From Yinghuangia sp035454725 (lineage in GTDB: Bacteria > Actinomycetota > Actinomycetes > Streptomycetales > Streptomycetaceae): 64,000 bases of DNA. The stretch lies in NCBI RefSeq assembly GCF_051388935.1, contig NZ_JBPKBI010000012.1, positions 124,001 through 188,000 of the forward strand, written 5' to 3'. Below, piece by piece: positions 42,150 to 51,618 of the stretch. The translations under genes were made by a program, and so were the position numbers. Within the stretch, counting starts at the first letter, position 1; each line of letters begins with the position of its first letter. The notes beneath the pieces are model-generated. The model was not told the origin of the DNA. It searched no databases and worked only from the letters and a program-made list of their open reading frames with translations.

Positions 42150-43391
42150 TTGTCCCGCAGGTTGGACTTTCCGGTCTTCGACGCCGACAACCACATGTAC
42201 GAGACCACCGACGCGTTCACCAGGCATCTGCCCGAGAGCTACACGGGACTGGTCAAGTATGTGCAGGTCGAGGGCCGTACGAAGATCGCGTTGAAGAACC
42301 AGATCAGCGAGTACATCCCGAACCCGACGTTCAACAAGGTCGCCCCTCCCGGTGCCCAGGAGCTTGAGTTCCAGCTCAAGAACCCTTCCTCGAAGACCAA
42401 GCGCAAGGAAGGCGACATAGTCGTAAGCGCGCCGCCGAGGTACATCGACGCGCCGGCCGCGTACTTCAATCCCAAGGACCGGCTGGAGCTGATGAACGAG
42501 CTCAGCCTGGACCGGGCGATGATGTGGCCGACGCTCGCCAGCCTGCTCGAAGAGCGCCTTGCCGACGACGCGAAGGCCACCCACGCCATCGTCCACGCGC
42601 TCAACGAATGGATGTACGAGCACTGGACGTTCAACTACGAGGACCGGATCTTCCCCACGCCGGTCATCACCCTGCCTATCGTCGACGAGGCGATGCGTGA
42701 GTTCGAGCGCGTGGTCGAGCGCGGTGCCCGGGCCATCCTCATCCGCCCCGCGCCCGTCCCCGGCCTCAACGGCAAGCGGCGTTCGTTCGCGCTGCCGGAG
42801 TTCGACCCGTTCTGGAAGCTGGTCGAGGAGTCCGGCGTACTGGTCGGCATGCACGCCTCCGACGACGGCGGGCAGCGCTACCTCAACGAATGGGACGGCG
42901 ACGACGGCGAGTTCCTGCCGTTCGCCAAGAAGCGGTCGGCGTTCGCCGAGATCGTGCGCGCCGACTACCGCGGCATCCGGGACGTCGTCGCGTCGATCAT
43001 CGGCCACGGCCTGGCCACGCGGTTCCCGCGCCTGCGGTTCATGCCCGTCGAGAACGGCAGCGCGTGGGTGAAGCCGCTGGTCACCACCCTCAAGAAGCTC
43101 CACGAGCGGGACCCGGGGCTGTTCGACGAGGACCCGATGACGACCTTCAAGCGGTCCATCTACGTCCACCCCTTCCACGAGGAGGACGTGCTCGGCCTCA
43201 TCGACACCGTGGGCGCCGACAACGTCGTCTTCGGGTCGGACTACCCGCACCCGGAAGGCCTGTTCGACCCGGTGACCTGGGTCGACGAGCTGGAGACCCT
43301 GCCCCTCGCGGACCAGAAGGCGGTCATGGGCGGCAACCTGGCCAAGCTCATGGGCGTCGACCCCGACGCCCGGGTCCTCCCCGCCGCGTGA
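42150..43391 (+). CDS. Amidohydrolase-family (TIM-barrel) protein
   Basis: Metal-dependent hydrolase or decarboxylase of the amidohydrolase-2 group, about 413 residues, cytosolic. N-terminal FDADNHMYE, central GMHASDDG and C-terminal GSDYPHPEG carry the expected His/Asp metal and base residues. Start taken as TTG 42150 because GGAGG ends 5 nt upstream; an upstream TTG at 42138 overlaps that site. Relatives act on aromatic acids or other cyclic compounds. Likely linked to the acyl-CoA genes downstream. Confidence 0.85.
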   Translation: MSRRLDFPVFDADNHMYETTDAFTRHLPESYTGLVKYVQVEGRTKIALKNQISEYIPNPTFNKVAPPGAQELEFQLKNPSSKTKRKEGDIVVSAPPRYIDAPAAYFNPKDRLELMNELSLDRAMMWPTLASLLEERLADDAKATHAIVHALNEWMYEHWTFNYEDRIFPTPVITLPIVDEAMREFERVVERGARAILIRPAPVPGLNGKRRSFALPEFDPFWKLVEESGVLVGMHASDDGGQRYLNEWDGDDGEFLPFAKKRSAFAEIVRADYRGIRDVVASIIGHGLATRFPRLRFMPVENGSAWVKPLVTTLKKLHERDPGLFDEDPMTTFKRSIYVHPFHEEDVLGLIDTVGADNVVFGSDYPHPEGLFDPVTWVDELETLPLADQKAVMGGNLAKLMGVDPDARVLPAA

Positions 43392-43403
43392 CGCCCCGGG
43401 TCG

Positions 43404-43605
<202 letters not shown>

Positions 43606-43771
43606 ACGCGTCGCCGGCTGCCGGCCCGCGGCGGTCTCCCGACGGAGAGGCGCCCCCTCCTCGTCTACGACCGTGTCCGATATCATCAGCCGAAATCACA
43701 CGCCACTCTTCCGGGAAACTGCCAGGTAATCCGACCTTGTCCAGCTACGACACTCTTGCGGCGGGGGTTCG

Positions 43772-44434
43772 ATGAACGAGGACAAGGCCGGTCCCCGGCG
43801 GTCGCTGCTGGCCCAGGGCCGGTCGCGCGACACCCGGCAGGCCATCATCAAGGCCGCTTTGGAGCTGTGGGGCGAGCGGGGTTTCGACGCCGGTTTCGAC
43901 GGCACCACCGCCGAGGAGATCGCCGCACGCGCGGGCGTCTCCAAGGCGACCTTCTACTACCACTTCGCCCGCAAGGAAGACGTCCTCCTCGCGACCGGTT
44001 GGCTGACCGCGAAGGTGTTCTACGAGGACGTGGTGAAGGCCCTCATCGACGGCAGCAGCACCGACGACGTACTCAATGACGTCACCACCAAGCTCTGCCG
44101 CCGCATCGAGAAGGTGCCCAGGTCGGCGCTGCGCCGCATGATGCAGGTGATGTCGGACGTCTCCGACCGCCCGCAGGACGGCGAACGGCTCCGTTTCCAG
44201 CGCGGATTCGCCGTCATCCTGTTGCAAGGCCAGCAGAACGGCGATATTCCGCAGACCCTCACCCCGTCCGACCTCGGGATGATGTTCGAGGTGATGCTCA
44301 TGTCCGCAATCCGCGAATGGGCGTACGACGAGGATTTCAGGCTCTCCGAAGTCCTGCACGAGCGGTTCGCGGTCCTGCTCGCCGGGGCCCGGCATGTGTC
44401 GGCGAGCGCCCTGGGCAGGCCCGCCGCGTCGTGA
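43772..44434 (+). CDS. TetR family regulator
   Basis: TetR-type regulator of 220 residues: RDTRQAIIKAALELWGERGFD, TAEEIAARAGVSKATFYYHF, ARKEDVLLATGWL. The ligand domain includes RSALRRMMQVMSDVSDRPQ. It lies directly upstream, same strand, of the acyl-CoA dehydrogenase pair, whose promoter carries the ATTAATC-N4-GATTAAC palindrome, making it the first candidate to bind that site. The ATG follows a G-rich sequence (GCGGCGGGGG). Confidence 0.87.
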   Translation: MNEDKAGPRRSLLAQGRSRDTRQAIIKAALELWGERGFDAGFDGTTAEEIAARAGVSKATFYYHFARKEDVLLATGWLTAKVFYEDVVKALIDGSSTDDVLNDVTTKLCRRIEKVPRSALRRMMQVMSDVSDRPQDGERLRFQRGFAVILLQGQQNGDIPQTLTPSDLGMMFEVMLMSAIREWAYDEDFRLSEVLHERFAVLLAGARHVSASALGRPAAS

Positions 44435-44525
44435 CCACCGGGCTGTCCTCGTGCGACCAGGGCGACCGAACCGGCCGATCGGCCCCGGCAACCGGACCGG
44501 GCGTTCGCCGTGAGGCAACCGGCTG

Positions 44526-44578
44526 TTGACAGGCACGCGAAAAGACCTGTAAATCAGATCTATTAATCGATTGATTAA
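44526..44578 (+). promoter_or_regulatory. Promoter plus operator of the acyl-CoA dehydrogenase pair
   Basis: A perfect TTGACA (44526-44531) is followed after 17 bp by GTAAAT, a weak -10. Just downstream is the perfect inverted repeat TTAATC-GATT-GATTAA (44563-44578). The same arms recur at 49932-49947 before the thiolase gene. Position downstream of the -10 fits repression. Confidence 0.6.
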
Positions 44579-44652
44579 CTCTGGATCGCTTCGCCCCGAC
44601 GGCTGAACGAGCAGGACCTCAACGGACCCAAGGAACCCCTAAGGAAGTCGCG

Positions 44653-45888
44653 ATGGAGTTCGAGCTGACCTCGGACCAGAAACTGTTCCTGTCAACGGCG
44701 CGGGACTTCCTGGAGAAGGAGTACCCGCTCGATGCGCTGCGCCGCNNNNNNNNNNNNNNNNNNNNNNNNNNNNNNNNNNNNNNNNNNNNNNNNNNNNNNN
44801 NNNNNNNNNNNNNNNNNNNNNNNNNNNNNNNNNNNNNNNNNNNNNNNNNNNNNNNNNNNNNNNNNNNNNNNNNNNNNNNNNNNNNNNNNNGGCGCGCCGC
44901 CGAGCTGGGGTGGACGTCGCTGCTGGTCCCCGAAGAGCTCGGCGGCGGCAGCATCTCCGGTCACGGCGTACGCGACCTCGCGCTGCTGGCCGAGCAGTTG
45001 GGCGCGGGCATCGCCCCCGGCGCGCTGCTGCCGACCAACACGGTACTCGCCGGCCTGGTGGCGGCACACGGAACCGGCCCGGACCACTCCGACATCATCG
45101 GTGAGTTGGCTTCCGGCGAGAAAGTCGCGACCTGGGCGGTCTACGAACCCGGCGGCCAGTGGGCTCCCCTGCGGCCGGGGCTGACCGCGACACCCACCGG
45201 CGACGGCGGCTTCCGCCTGGACGGCACCAAGGACCGCGTCGAGGCGGCCCCGCAGGCCGACGTGCTGCTGGTGACGGCGGCGACACCGGACGGCACCGCG
45301 CAGTTCCTCGTCCCGGCCGGAGCCGAGGGTGTCTCGGTGACCCCGCAGTGGGGCCTCGACATCGCCCGGTGGTTCGGCACCGTGCAGTTCGACGGCGTGC
45401 ACGTGGCCGCCGATGCAGTCGTCGGCGCGGCGGGCGACGAGGCGGCCATGGAACGGCAGTTCCAGATAGCGCTGCTCATCCAGTGCGCGGAGGTCTGCGG
45501 CGGCCTGACGAAGGTCTTCGACATGACGGTCCAATGGGCGTTCGACCGCTACTCCTTCGGTCGGCCGATCGCCTCGTACCAGGCGCTGAAACACCGCTTC
45601 GCCGACATGCGCACCTGGCTGGAGGCCTGCCACGCCACCACCGGTGCCGCCGCGGCCGCGGTCCAGGAGAACGCGGAGAACGCCGCGCAACTGGTCAGCG
45701 TCGCCAAGAGCTTCGTCGGCGAGCGGTCGCTGTGGATCCTCCAGGACTGCGTCCAGATCCACGGCGGCATCGGGGTGACCTGGGAACACGACCTGCACCT
45801 GTTCCTGCGCCGCGCCACGTTGGACCAGTCCCTGTACGGCACCCCCGACGACCACCGGCGGCGCCTCGCCGACCTCGCCGGGCTCTGA
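44653..45888 (+). CDS. Acyl-CoA dehydrogenase, interrupted by an assembly gap
   Basis: Flavoenzyme of the acyl-CoA dehydrogenase family, about 411 residues if the 145-base gap is sized correctly; the reading frame is kept across it. N-terminal helical part MEFELTSDQKLFLSTARDFLE, then after the gap LGWTSLLVPEELGG, the beta domain (TAAPTG-like LTATPTGDGG), and the C-terminal FDRYSFGRPIASYQALKHRFADM and QIHGGIGVTWEHDLH. The canonical YEGT catalytic Glu motif is absent. It pairs with the next gene 26 bp away, as in the heteromeric FadE-type dehydrogenases of steroid and alicyclic acid degraders. Confidence 0.88.
   Translation: MEFELTSDQKLFLSTARDFLEKEYPLDALRRXXXXXXXXXXXXXXXXXXXXXXXXXXXXXXXXXXXXXXXXXXXXXXXXXRAAELGWTSLLVPEELGGGSISGHGVRDLALLAEQLGAGIAPGALLPTNTVLAGLVAAHGTGPDHSDIIGELASGEKVATWAVYEPGGQWAPLRPGLTATPTGDGGFRLDGTKDRVEAAPQADVLLVTAATPDGTAQFLVPAGAEGVSVTPQWGLDIARWFGTVQFDGVHVAADAVVGAAGDEAAMERQFQIALLIQCAEVCGGLTKVFDMTVQWAFDRYSFGRPIASYQALKHRFADMRTWLEACHATTGAAAAAVQENAENAAQLVSVAKSFVGERSLWILQDCVQIHGGIGVTWEHDLHLFLRRATLDQSLYGTPDDHRRRLADLAGL
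44746..44890. other. Assembly gap inside the acyl-CoA dehydrogenase gene
   Basis: There are 145 undetermined bases. The protein frame before and after agrees with this size, so the gene is probably intact. Confidence 0.98.
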
Positions 45889-45914
45889 CCGCTGTTCCGA
45901 GAGGCTCCACACCG

Positions 45915-47168
45915 ATGACCGCAAACGCCCCCGAAACCGCCGAGTCCGTCGAAGAGTTCCGCGCCCGGGCGCGATCCTGGCTCGCCGCCAACCTGCCGCG
46001 CCTGGATCCCGACGCCGTACCGCCGCTGCCCGGCGACGACGACCACCTGTGGCTGCGCGCCCGCGAACTCCAACAGAAGCTCCACGCGGGCGGGTTCGCC
46101 GGCATCTGCTTCCCGAGGGAATACGGCGGCCTCGGTCTCCCCCGCGCCTACCAGGACGCGTTCACCGAGGAGTCGATGGGCTACGAAATGCCGATCATCC
46201 TCAACATCCCGACATTCAGCATCTGCTGCGCGACGCTGCTGGACGTCGGCACCGAGGAGCAGAAGCGCCAACACATCGGCGCGGCGATCCGCGGCGAAGA
46301 GATCCTGGTGCAGTTCCTGTCCGAACCCAGCGGCGGTTCCGACCTCGCGGGGCTGATCACGCGCGCCGACCGCGACGGCGACGGCTGGGTCATCAACGGC
46401 TCCAAGACGTGGAGCACTTCGGCGTACGCGGCCGACTACGGGCTGTGCCTCGCCCGCACCGACAGCGACAAGCCCAAGCACGAGGGCCTGACCATGTTCC
46501 TTGTGCCGACCAACGCCCCGGGCCTGACGATCAACCGCATCCGCATGGTCGACGGCTCCACCGAATTCTGCGAGGAGTTCTTCGACAACGTCCGCGTCGA
46601 CGCGTCCGCGGTCGTGGGCGAGGTCGACGGCGGCTGGGCCGTCGCGTCCCAACAGTTGTTCCACGAGCGCAACGCGGTCGGCGGGGGCTCACCGTACGTC
46701 AGCGGACGCGGCGCGACCCCGACCCGGCCGAAATCCGACCCCTTCGCCGTCGCTCTGGCGACCGGGCGGACAGCGGATCCCGAGGTCCGGACCATGCTCG
46801 GCGAGATGCTGACGCTGTCCGCGGTGCGTTCGCAGCTGCGCGCGCGCGTGTCCGCCGGCATCGCGAAGGGCCACCTCGGGCCGCCCGCCGCCTCGATGCT
46901 GCGCCTCTTCCACGCCGAACACTCGATGACCGAGGACGACCACGCGCTGCGCATCGCCGGCGCCACCGGGGGCTTCGGGACCGGGCCGGAGCCGGGCTAC
47001 ACCGGGCTGGCCGGCGTCTCCTTCCTCGGCCGCCAGGGCGCCGGGCTCGGCGGCGGCAGCACGGAGATGTCCCGCAACATCATCAGCGAGCGCATGCTCG
47101 GTATGCCCCGCGAACTCGCCCCCGACCGGGGCGTGCCGTTCAACCAGATCAAGCGCGGGTCGCGGTAA
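45915..47168 (+). CDS. Acyl-CoA dehydrogenase
   Basis: Second partner of the pair, 417 residues. Flavin and substrate motifs VQFLSEPSGGSDLAG and WVINGSKTWSTSA are clear, followed by AGATGGFGTGPEPGYTGLAG and GGGSTEMSRNIISERMLG in the helical C terminus. A GAGAGG element precedes the ATG. Adjacent unequal dehydrogenases that lack one another's residues form alpha2-beta2 enzymes in mycobacterial steroid side-chain oxidation; the same is likely here (inference). Confidence 0.9.
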   Translation: MTANAPETAESVEEFRARARSWLAANLPRLDPDAVPPLPGDDDHLWLRARELQQKLHAGGFAGICFPREYGGLGLPRAYQDAFTEESMGYEMPIILNIPTFSICCATLLDVGTEEQKRQHIGAAIRGEEILVQFLSEPSGGSDLAGLITRADRDGDGWVINGSKTWSTSAYAADYGLCLARTDSDKPKHEGLTMFLVPTNAPGLTINRIRMVDGSTEFCEEFFDNVRVDASAVVGEVDGGWAVASQQLFHERNAVGGGSPYVSGRGATPTRPKSDPFAVALATGRTADPEVRTMLGEMLTLSAVRSQLRARVSAGIAKGHLGPPAASMLRLFHAEHSMTEDDHALRIAGATGGFGTGPEPGYTGLAGVSFLGRQGAGLGGGSTEMSRNIISERMLGMPRELAPDRGVPFNQIKRGSR

Positions 47169-47375
47169 GGCAGTTCGCACCCGACCCGACAGGGACACGG
47201 ATCGGCATCCGGGGGGCGGTCTCGCACGGCACTCCCCGGATCCGGTCCCCGACTCCGTCCGGTGTTCGGCGGACGAACCCTGCGACCCGGCGCACCGACG
47301 AGGCAACCATCGCTCGATCAACCCGGCGAAATCACAAGCGCCAACCCCGTGGAAGGCCTGTGCGAGACTGACCGT

Positions 47376-47996
47376 ATGTCCAGGACCCGGCGAAGCATCG
47401 CGGAGGATTCGGAGCGGCGCACCGCACTCCTCGACGCCGCTCAGGAACTCATGCTCGAAGAGGGCTACGCCGCCGTCACGACCCGTCGGCTGACCGCCAA
47501 GGTCGGTGTGAACAGCGCGCTCGTCTACTACTACTTCGACACGATGGACGGCTTGTTCATCGAGCTTTTCCGGCGCAGCGCGGACCGCACCTACGCCCGC
47601 CAGGAGGAGGCGCTTGCCTCACCGCAACCGCTGTGGGCGCTGTGGGAGCTGATCCACGATCCGGCGGGCACCGCGCTGACCATGGAGTTCGCCGCGCTCG
47701 CCAACCACCGCAAGGCGATCCGCTCCGAAATCGCCGCGTCCGCGCGGAGGTTCCGGATGCTTCAGCTTGAACGCCTGACGGCGGTCCTGGAGGGCTACGG
47801 CCTGGCCGACAAACACCTGCCTCCGATTTCCGTGATCCTCATGCTGTCCGGCCTGTCGCGGTTCCTGCTCATGGAAGAGGCGTTCGACCTCGACATCGGC
47901 CATGCCGAAACCATCGCCGTCATCGAGCGGTTCATCAGGGACTGCGAAGGAGAGCGGGTCCGCGACGACGCGACGGCCGAACCGCACAGGGTGTGA
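47376..47996 (+). CDS. TetR family regulator
   Basis: TetR-type regulator of 206 residues, paralogous to the one at 27647: LLDAAQELMLEEGYAAVTTRR, LTAKVGVNSALVYYYF, DTMDGLFIELFRR, then PLWALWELIHDPAGTAL and EFAALANHRKAIRSEI. It follows the acyl-CoA dehydrogenase pair by 207 bp. The start ATG 47376 has no strong ribosome binding site. Confidence 0.87.
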   Translation: MSRTRRSIAEDSERRTALLDAAQELMLEEGYAAVTTRRLTAKVGVNSALVYYYFDTMDGLFIELFRRSADRTYARQEEALASPQPLWALWELIHDPAGTALTMEFAALANHRKAIRSEIAASARRFRMLQLERLTAVLEGYGLADKHLPPISVILMLSGLSRFLLMEEAFDLDIGHAETIAVIERFIRDCEGERVRDDATAEPHRV

Positions 47997-48133
47997 CCGT
48001 CTTGGTTCCGCTTCGGGGACACGACACCGCGTGGGCCCACCCGGCCGCACCGAGGCAGGAGCCTTGGCACGGCCGGGCACACAGTCTTGTGTCGGGCAGC
48101 CGACCCGCGGCCGGGACTTGTCCGGTCGGTCGG

Positions 48134-48176
48134 TGTCAGGCGTCAGCTGTCATTTGTCAGTTGTCAGTTGTCCTCA
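48134..48176. repeat. Short GTCAG-type tandem repeats
   Basis: Irregular head-to-tail copies of a TTGTCAG/CTGTCAG-like heptamer in the spacer between the TetR gene and the convergent binding protein. No function is apparent; it could assist termination or simply be slippage-derived. Confidence 0.5.
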
Positions 48177-48204
48177 GTGGCGGGTGCGCGCGGGTGCGCG
48201 CATG

Positions 48205-49608
48205 TCAGCGGAACTCGTCCATGCTCTTTCCGACGTCGGCGAGGGTGAACGGCCGTCCGTAGTCTCCGGTGAGCCTGGTGGCCGGTGCGTCGCAGCGGTA
48301 GACGCCGTCGGTGGGGCGGAAGTCCGCGGCACGCCACCCGTCGGGGGTGGCATGAAGCACGTTGTGGCACTTGACCGGAAGCTTCTGCGACAGGTCGGTG
48401 GGCGCCTGGAGTCCCCCGCCGGTCCAGGAGGTCTCCTTGCCCGCGGTCTCGTACACGCACCTGCGGGTGAGGTCGTTGCCGCAGGCGACAGCGGACTTGG
48501 CGAACAGCAGCCAGGCGGAGAACGCCTTCAGTGCGGGATAGGTGATGCGGGCGCCGGGGGCGTATTTGGCGTACAGGTCCTTGAGGTCCTGCACTGCGGG
48601 GCCGGGGATCTCCAGGGGATGGAAGCCGCCGATGTCGGACAGGTTGTTCTGGAACGCGAGGGTTTCCCTGCCTGCCACGTCGATGAAGTCGGGGCTGTAG
48701 GAGTTGGAGTGGGTGTCGATCCAGTCGGGCTTGTACTGCATGGTCGTCATGACCTGTTCCAGCTTGGCGAGATTGCGGAAGTCACCTAGCCAGATGAGGC
48801 CTTTGACCTTCTTGTCCTTCACGGCCTGGGCGTACGGCGTCCAGTCGCTGACCCCGGCCGCGGGGTAGAAGTCGATGTAGATCGGGGCGTCCGCGCCGAC
48901 GGCTCGCAGGGTTTCGATGGTCTTGTCGCGCATGACCCTGGTGGGCGCGGAGTCGCCGAGGATGATGCCGATCGCGCTCTTGGAGTCCGGGTTGGCCTCT
49001 TTGAGCAGCCAGTTGTAGAGGCCTTCCTTGGGCCAGTAGCCCGCGGCGACGGATTGGACCGAGACCTGGAGGTCCGAGCCCTGGTTCTCCGTCTGTGTGG
49101 TCTGACCAGGGAAGTCCGGCAGCAGGCACGACAGCCGGTCCTTGGTCCCCAAGCCGTCGTAGCCGGCTCCCCCTCCCACGAGGGCGAAGTCCTCGCGGCA
49201 CGCGTCGATCACCCGCTGGCGGACCTCGTTCATCTTCACGTCGCGTGTGACGGGCTTGAGCTTGCGGCCGTTGATGCCGCCGGCGTCGTTGCACCACGAG
49301 GTGAAGACCTCGGCTGCGTCGGGGAATTCCGGGTTCTTGCTGAATCCGATGTCGGACATGACACCGACCTGGATATCGTCTTCGGTCACGCCTTGGGCGG
49401 GGCTCCCCGTCGGGGTGCCGGGACGGCAGACCTGTGTGAGGTCGCCGAAGTCGGCGGACATCGGGGGGCCGGACGCGGGTTGTCCGGCTTCCGCCTCACC
49501 GCCGCCGTCGCCACTGCGACCGCAACCGGCCGCGAGCAACCCGGCGACAATCGTCGCGGCGGCTATGGCGCGGGTTCTGCCGCGTCTGCGGAATCTGGTG
49601 CTTCTCAC
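48205..49608 (-). CDS. Leucine/amide-type ABC substrate-binding lipoprotein
   Basis: Binding lipoprotein of 467 residues, close paralogue of 1728-3113; segments such as DIGFSKNPEF, WCNDAGGINGRKL and EACREDFALVGGG-like blocks align without gaps. Signal peptide ends in LLAAGC with Cys29, preceded by an Arg-rich n-region. GTG 49608 has AGGAGG 10 nt upstream, better than the upstream ATG at 49686. No permease or ATPase genes are adjacent. It lies among acyl-CoA genes, so it may import a precursor of that pathway. Confidence 0.9.
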   Translation of the reverse strand: MRSTRFRRRGRTRAIAAATIVAGLLAAGCGRSGDGGGEAEAGQPASGPPMSADFGDLTQVCRPGTPTGSPAQGVTEDDIQVGVMSDIGFSKNPEFPDAAEVFTSWCNDAGGINGRKLKPVTRDVKMNEVRQRVIDACREDFALVGGGAGYDGLGTKDRLSCLLPDFPGQTTQTENQGSDLQVSVQSVAAGYWPKEGLYNWLLKEANPDSKSAIGIILGDSAPTRVMRDKTIETLRAVGADAPIYIDFYPAAGVSDWTPYAQAVKDKKVKGLIWLGDFRNLAKLEQVMTTMQYKPDWIDTHSNSYSPDFIDVAGRETLAFQNNLSDIGGFHPLEIPGPAVQDLKDLYAKYAPGARITYPALKAFSAWLLFAKSAVACGNDLTRRCVYETAGKETSWTGGGLQAPTDLSQKLPVKCHNVLHATPDGWRAADFRPTDGVYRCDAPATRLTGDYGRPFTLADVGKSMDEFR

Positions 49609-49931
49609 AGTCGTTCGTCCTCCTGAGTCAGGCACGGACGGCCGTTTGCGCGCGGCCGCCTCCCCGCTCCGGACCCGGCATCGCAACCCGGGTCCGACGC
49701 GGGCTCGGGATCACACGACGGAATCACTTGTTCCGTTTTGTACGTTTGCGCGTTTTCCGGCACGCACATTGAGCGACTGCATGCGCACTTCCGGCCGGGA
49801 CCGACAGGCGCACGGGGTAATCCGTTCCCAGGTGTCCGATGCCAACAACCCGTTACGGGAACGCTGTTCTCACTTTCGGGCAGCGCGCATCCGGAGCGGC
49901 CCGCTGGTGTTCATCGGTCGACCAATGATGA

Positions 49932-49947
49932 TTAATCACATGATTAA
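49932..49947. promoter_or_regulatory. Operator TTAATC-N4-GATTAA, second copy
   Basis: TTAATC-ACAT-GATTAA, the same arms as at 44563-44578; both copies extend to ATTAATC...GATTAAC. It lies in the 720-bp spacer between the binding lipoprotein (start 49608, minus) and the thiolase (start 50329, plus). Confidence 0.6.
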
Positions 49948-50029
49948 CACATGGCGGTGGCCCGTTCAAGGGGGCAGCCACTGCGTCCCGAAAACGGCGA
50001 TGCGCACCCGACCGTCACCAACTCGGTTT

Positions 50030-50183
50030 TTCAGACGGGCATTTGCAGGTCGGCGCGACTACTCGGCGGCGACTCCCGCGGTGCCTGCCGGTCAGCCCGT
50101 TCGGCCGTCCCGTACAGCACCCGCTCGGCGGCGTCGAACAATTGGCGGCGCACGTCGCGGAAAGACGCTGCTCCCATGCCCAT
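50030..50183 (-). pseudogene. TetR family gene relic
   Basis: From ATG 50183 the frame reads MGMGAASFRDVRRQLFDAAE then RVLYG, a normal TetR first helix. Continuation is only in another frame (RPNGLTGRHRGSRRRV), which resembles the NGLTSRAVTREAGV-type helix-turn-helix. No ligand domain follows. A frameshifted and truncated regulator, divergent from the thiolase gene. Confidence 0.5.
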
Positions 50184-50328
50184 TCCAAGCCCAGGTCGCA
50201 GCCGAATTGTGGGGCGGCACAAGGCATGGCCGGGAACGCGCGCGCACGCTCGACACGTATGTCGGTGTCGGATAGCGTCCCGCCCGTCCGGACGCAGGCG
50301 TGTGAGGTCGGCCAAGAGCGAGGCGGGA

Positions 50329-51540
50329 ATGCGAACTGCTGTCATCTGTGAGCCCGTACGCACTCCCGTCGGCGGTTTCGGCGGCACCTTGAAGGCGCTG
50401 ACCGCGCACCAACTGGGAGCGGCGGTGCTGCGGGGGCTGCTGGACCGGACCGGCCTCCGGGGCGGCGACATCGACGACGTGCTCTTCGGCTCGTGCTACC
50501 CCACGATGGAGGCCCCGGCGCTGGGCCGGGTGGTGGCTCTGGACGCGGGCCTCGGTGTCGAGGTCCCGGGCCTCCAGGTGGACCGGCGCTGCGGCTCGGG
50601 CGTGCAGACCGTCGCGATGGCCGCGATGCAGGTACAGACGGGTGCCGCGGACGTGGTGGTCGCCGGCGGCGCGGAGAGCATGAGCAACGCGGCCTTCTAC
50701 TCCACCGAAATGCGGTGGGGCGCGGGGGGCGGCGCGGTCACCTTGCACGACGCCCTCGCGCGGGGGCGCACCACGGCAGGCGGCCGTGACTTCCCGGTGC
50801 CGGGCGGCATGATCGAGACGGCCGAGAACCTGCGCAGGGACTACGCGATCTCCCGGACCGAGCAGGACGAACTCGCGCTGCGCTCGCACCGGCGGGCCGT
50901 CGCGGCTCAGCAGGCGGGACTCTTCGCCGACGAGATCGTGCCGGTCACGGTCCCGGCGCGTGGCGGGGAGGTCGTCGTGGATACCGACGAACACCCGCGC
51001 GCGGACACGGACTTGGCGAGACTTGCGAGACTGCGGCCGCTGATGGCGGCGTCCGACCCGGACGCGACCGTGACGGCGGGGAACGCGAGCGGCCAGAACG
51101 ACGGCGCTTCCGCGTGCGTGGTGACGCACCCCGAGGCGGCGCAACGTCTGGGGCTGCGACCCCTGGCCCGGCTGGTCAGCTGGGCGGTGGCCGGCGTCGG
51201 TCCGGACCGGATGGGCATAGGCCCGGTCCCGGCATCGGCGAAGGCGCTGTCACGGGCCGGCCTGAAGCTGTCGGACATGGACCTGATCGAACTCAACGAG
51301 GCTTTCGCCGCGCAGGTCATCGCGTGTACGCGGGAGTGGGGACTCGGCGAGGCCGACATGGAGCGGTTCAACGTCAACGGGTCCGGGATCTCGCTCGGCC
51401 ACCCGGTCGCGGCGACAGGCGGCCGCATCCTCGCCACGATGCTGCGCGAAATGCACCGGCGCGACGCCCGTTACGGGCTGGAGACGCTGTGCATCGGCGG
51501 CGGGCAGGGCATCGCGGCCGTGTTCGAGCGTGTGGACTGA
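50329..51540 (+). CDS. Acetyl-CoA C-acyltransferase (thiolase)
   Basis: Thiolase of 403 residues catalysing CoA-dependent cleavage of 3-oxoacyl-CoA (or the reverse condensation). Nucleophile Cys88 (DRRCGSGVQT), His358 (LGHPVAATGG) and Cys388 (LCIGGGQG) are all present, with NEAFAAQVIA. The ATG is chosen for the preceding GAGGCGGGA. It is followed by an acyl-CoA dehydrogenase gene, consistent with a beta-oxidation unit. Confidence 0.93.
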   Translation: MRTAVICEPVRTPVGGFGGTLKALTAHQLGAAVLRGLLDRTGLRGGDIDDVLFGSCYPTMEAPALGRVVALDAGLGVEVPGLQVDRRCGSGVQTVAMAAMQVQTGAADVVVAGGAESMSNAAFYSTEMRWGAGGGAVTLHDALARGRTTAGGRDFPVPGGMIETAENLRRDYAISRTEQDELALRSHRRAVAAQQAGLFADEIVPVTVPARGGEVVVDTDEHPRADTDLARLARLRPLMAASDPDATVTAGNASGQNDGASACVVTHPEAAQRLGLRPLARLVSWAVAGVGPDRMGIGPVPASAKALSRAGLKLSDMDLIELNEAFAAQVIACTREWGLGEADMERFNVNGSGISLGHPVAATGGRILATMLREMHRRDARYGLETLCIGGGQGIAAVFERVD

Positions 51541-51618
51541 CCGCGCCCGAACACGGCGGACCGGAACCGACCACGACCGGGGCGCAGGCTCGCGGATCGA
51601 CGAAGAAGGCTGGTGACG

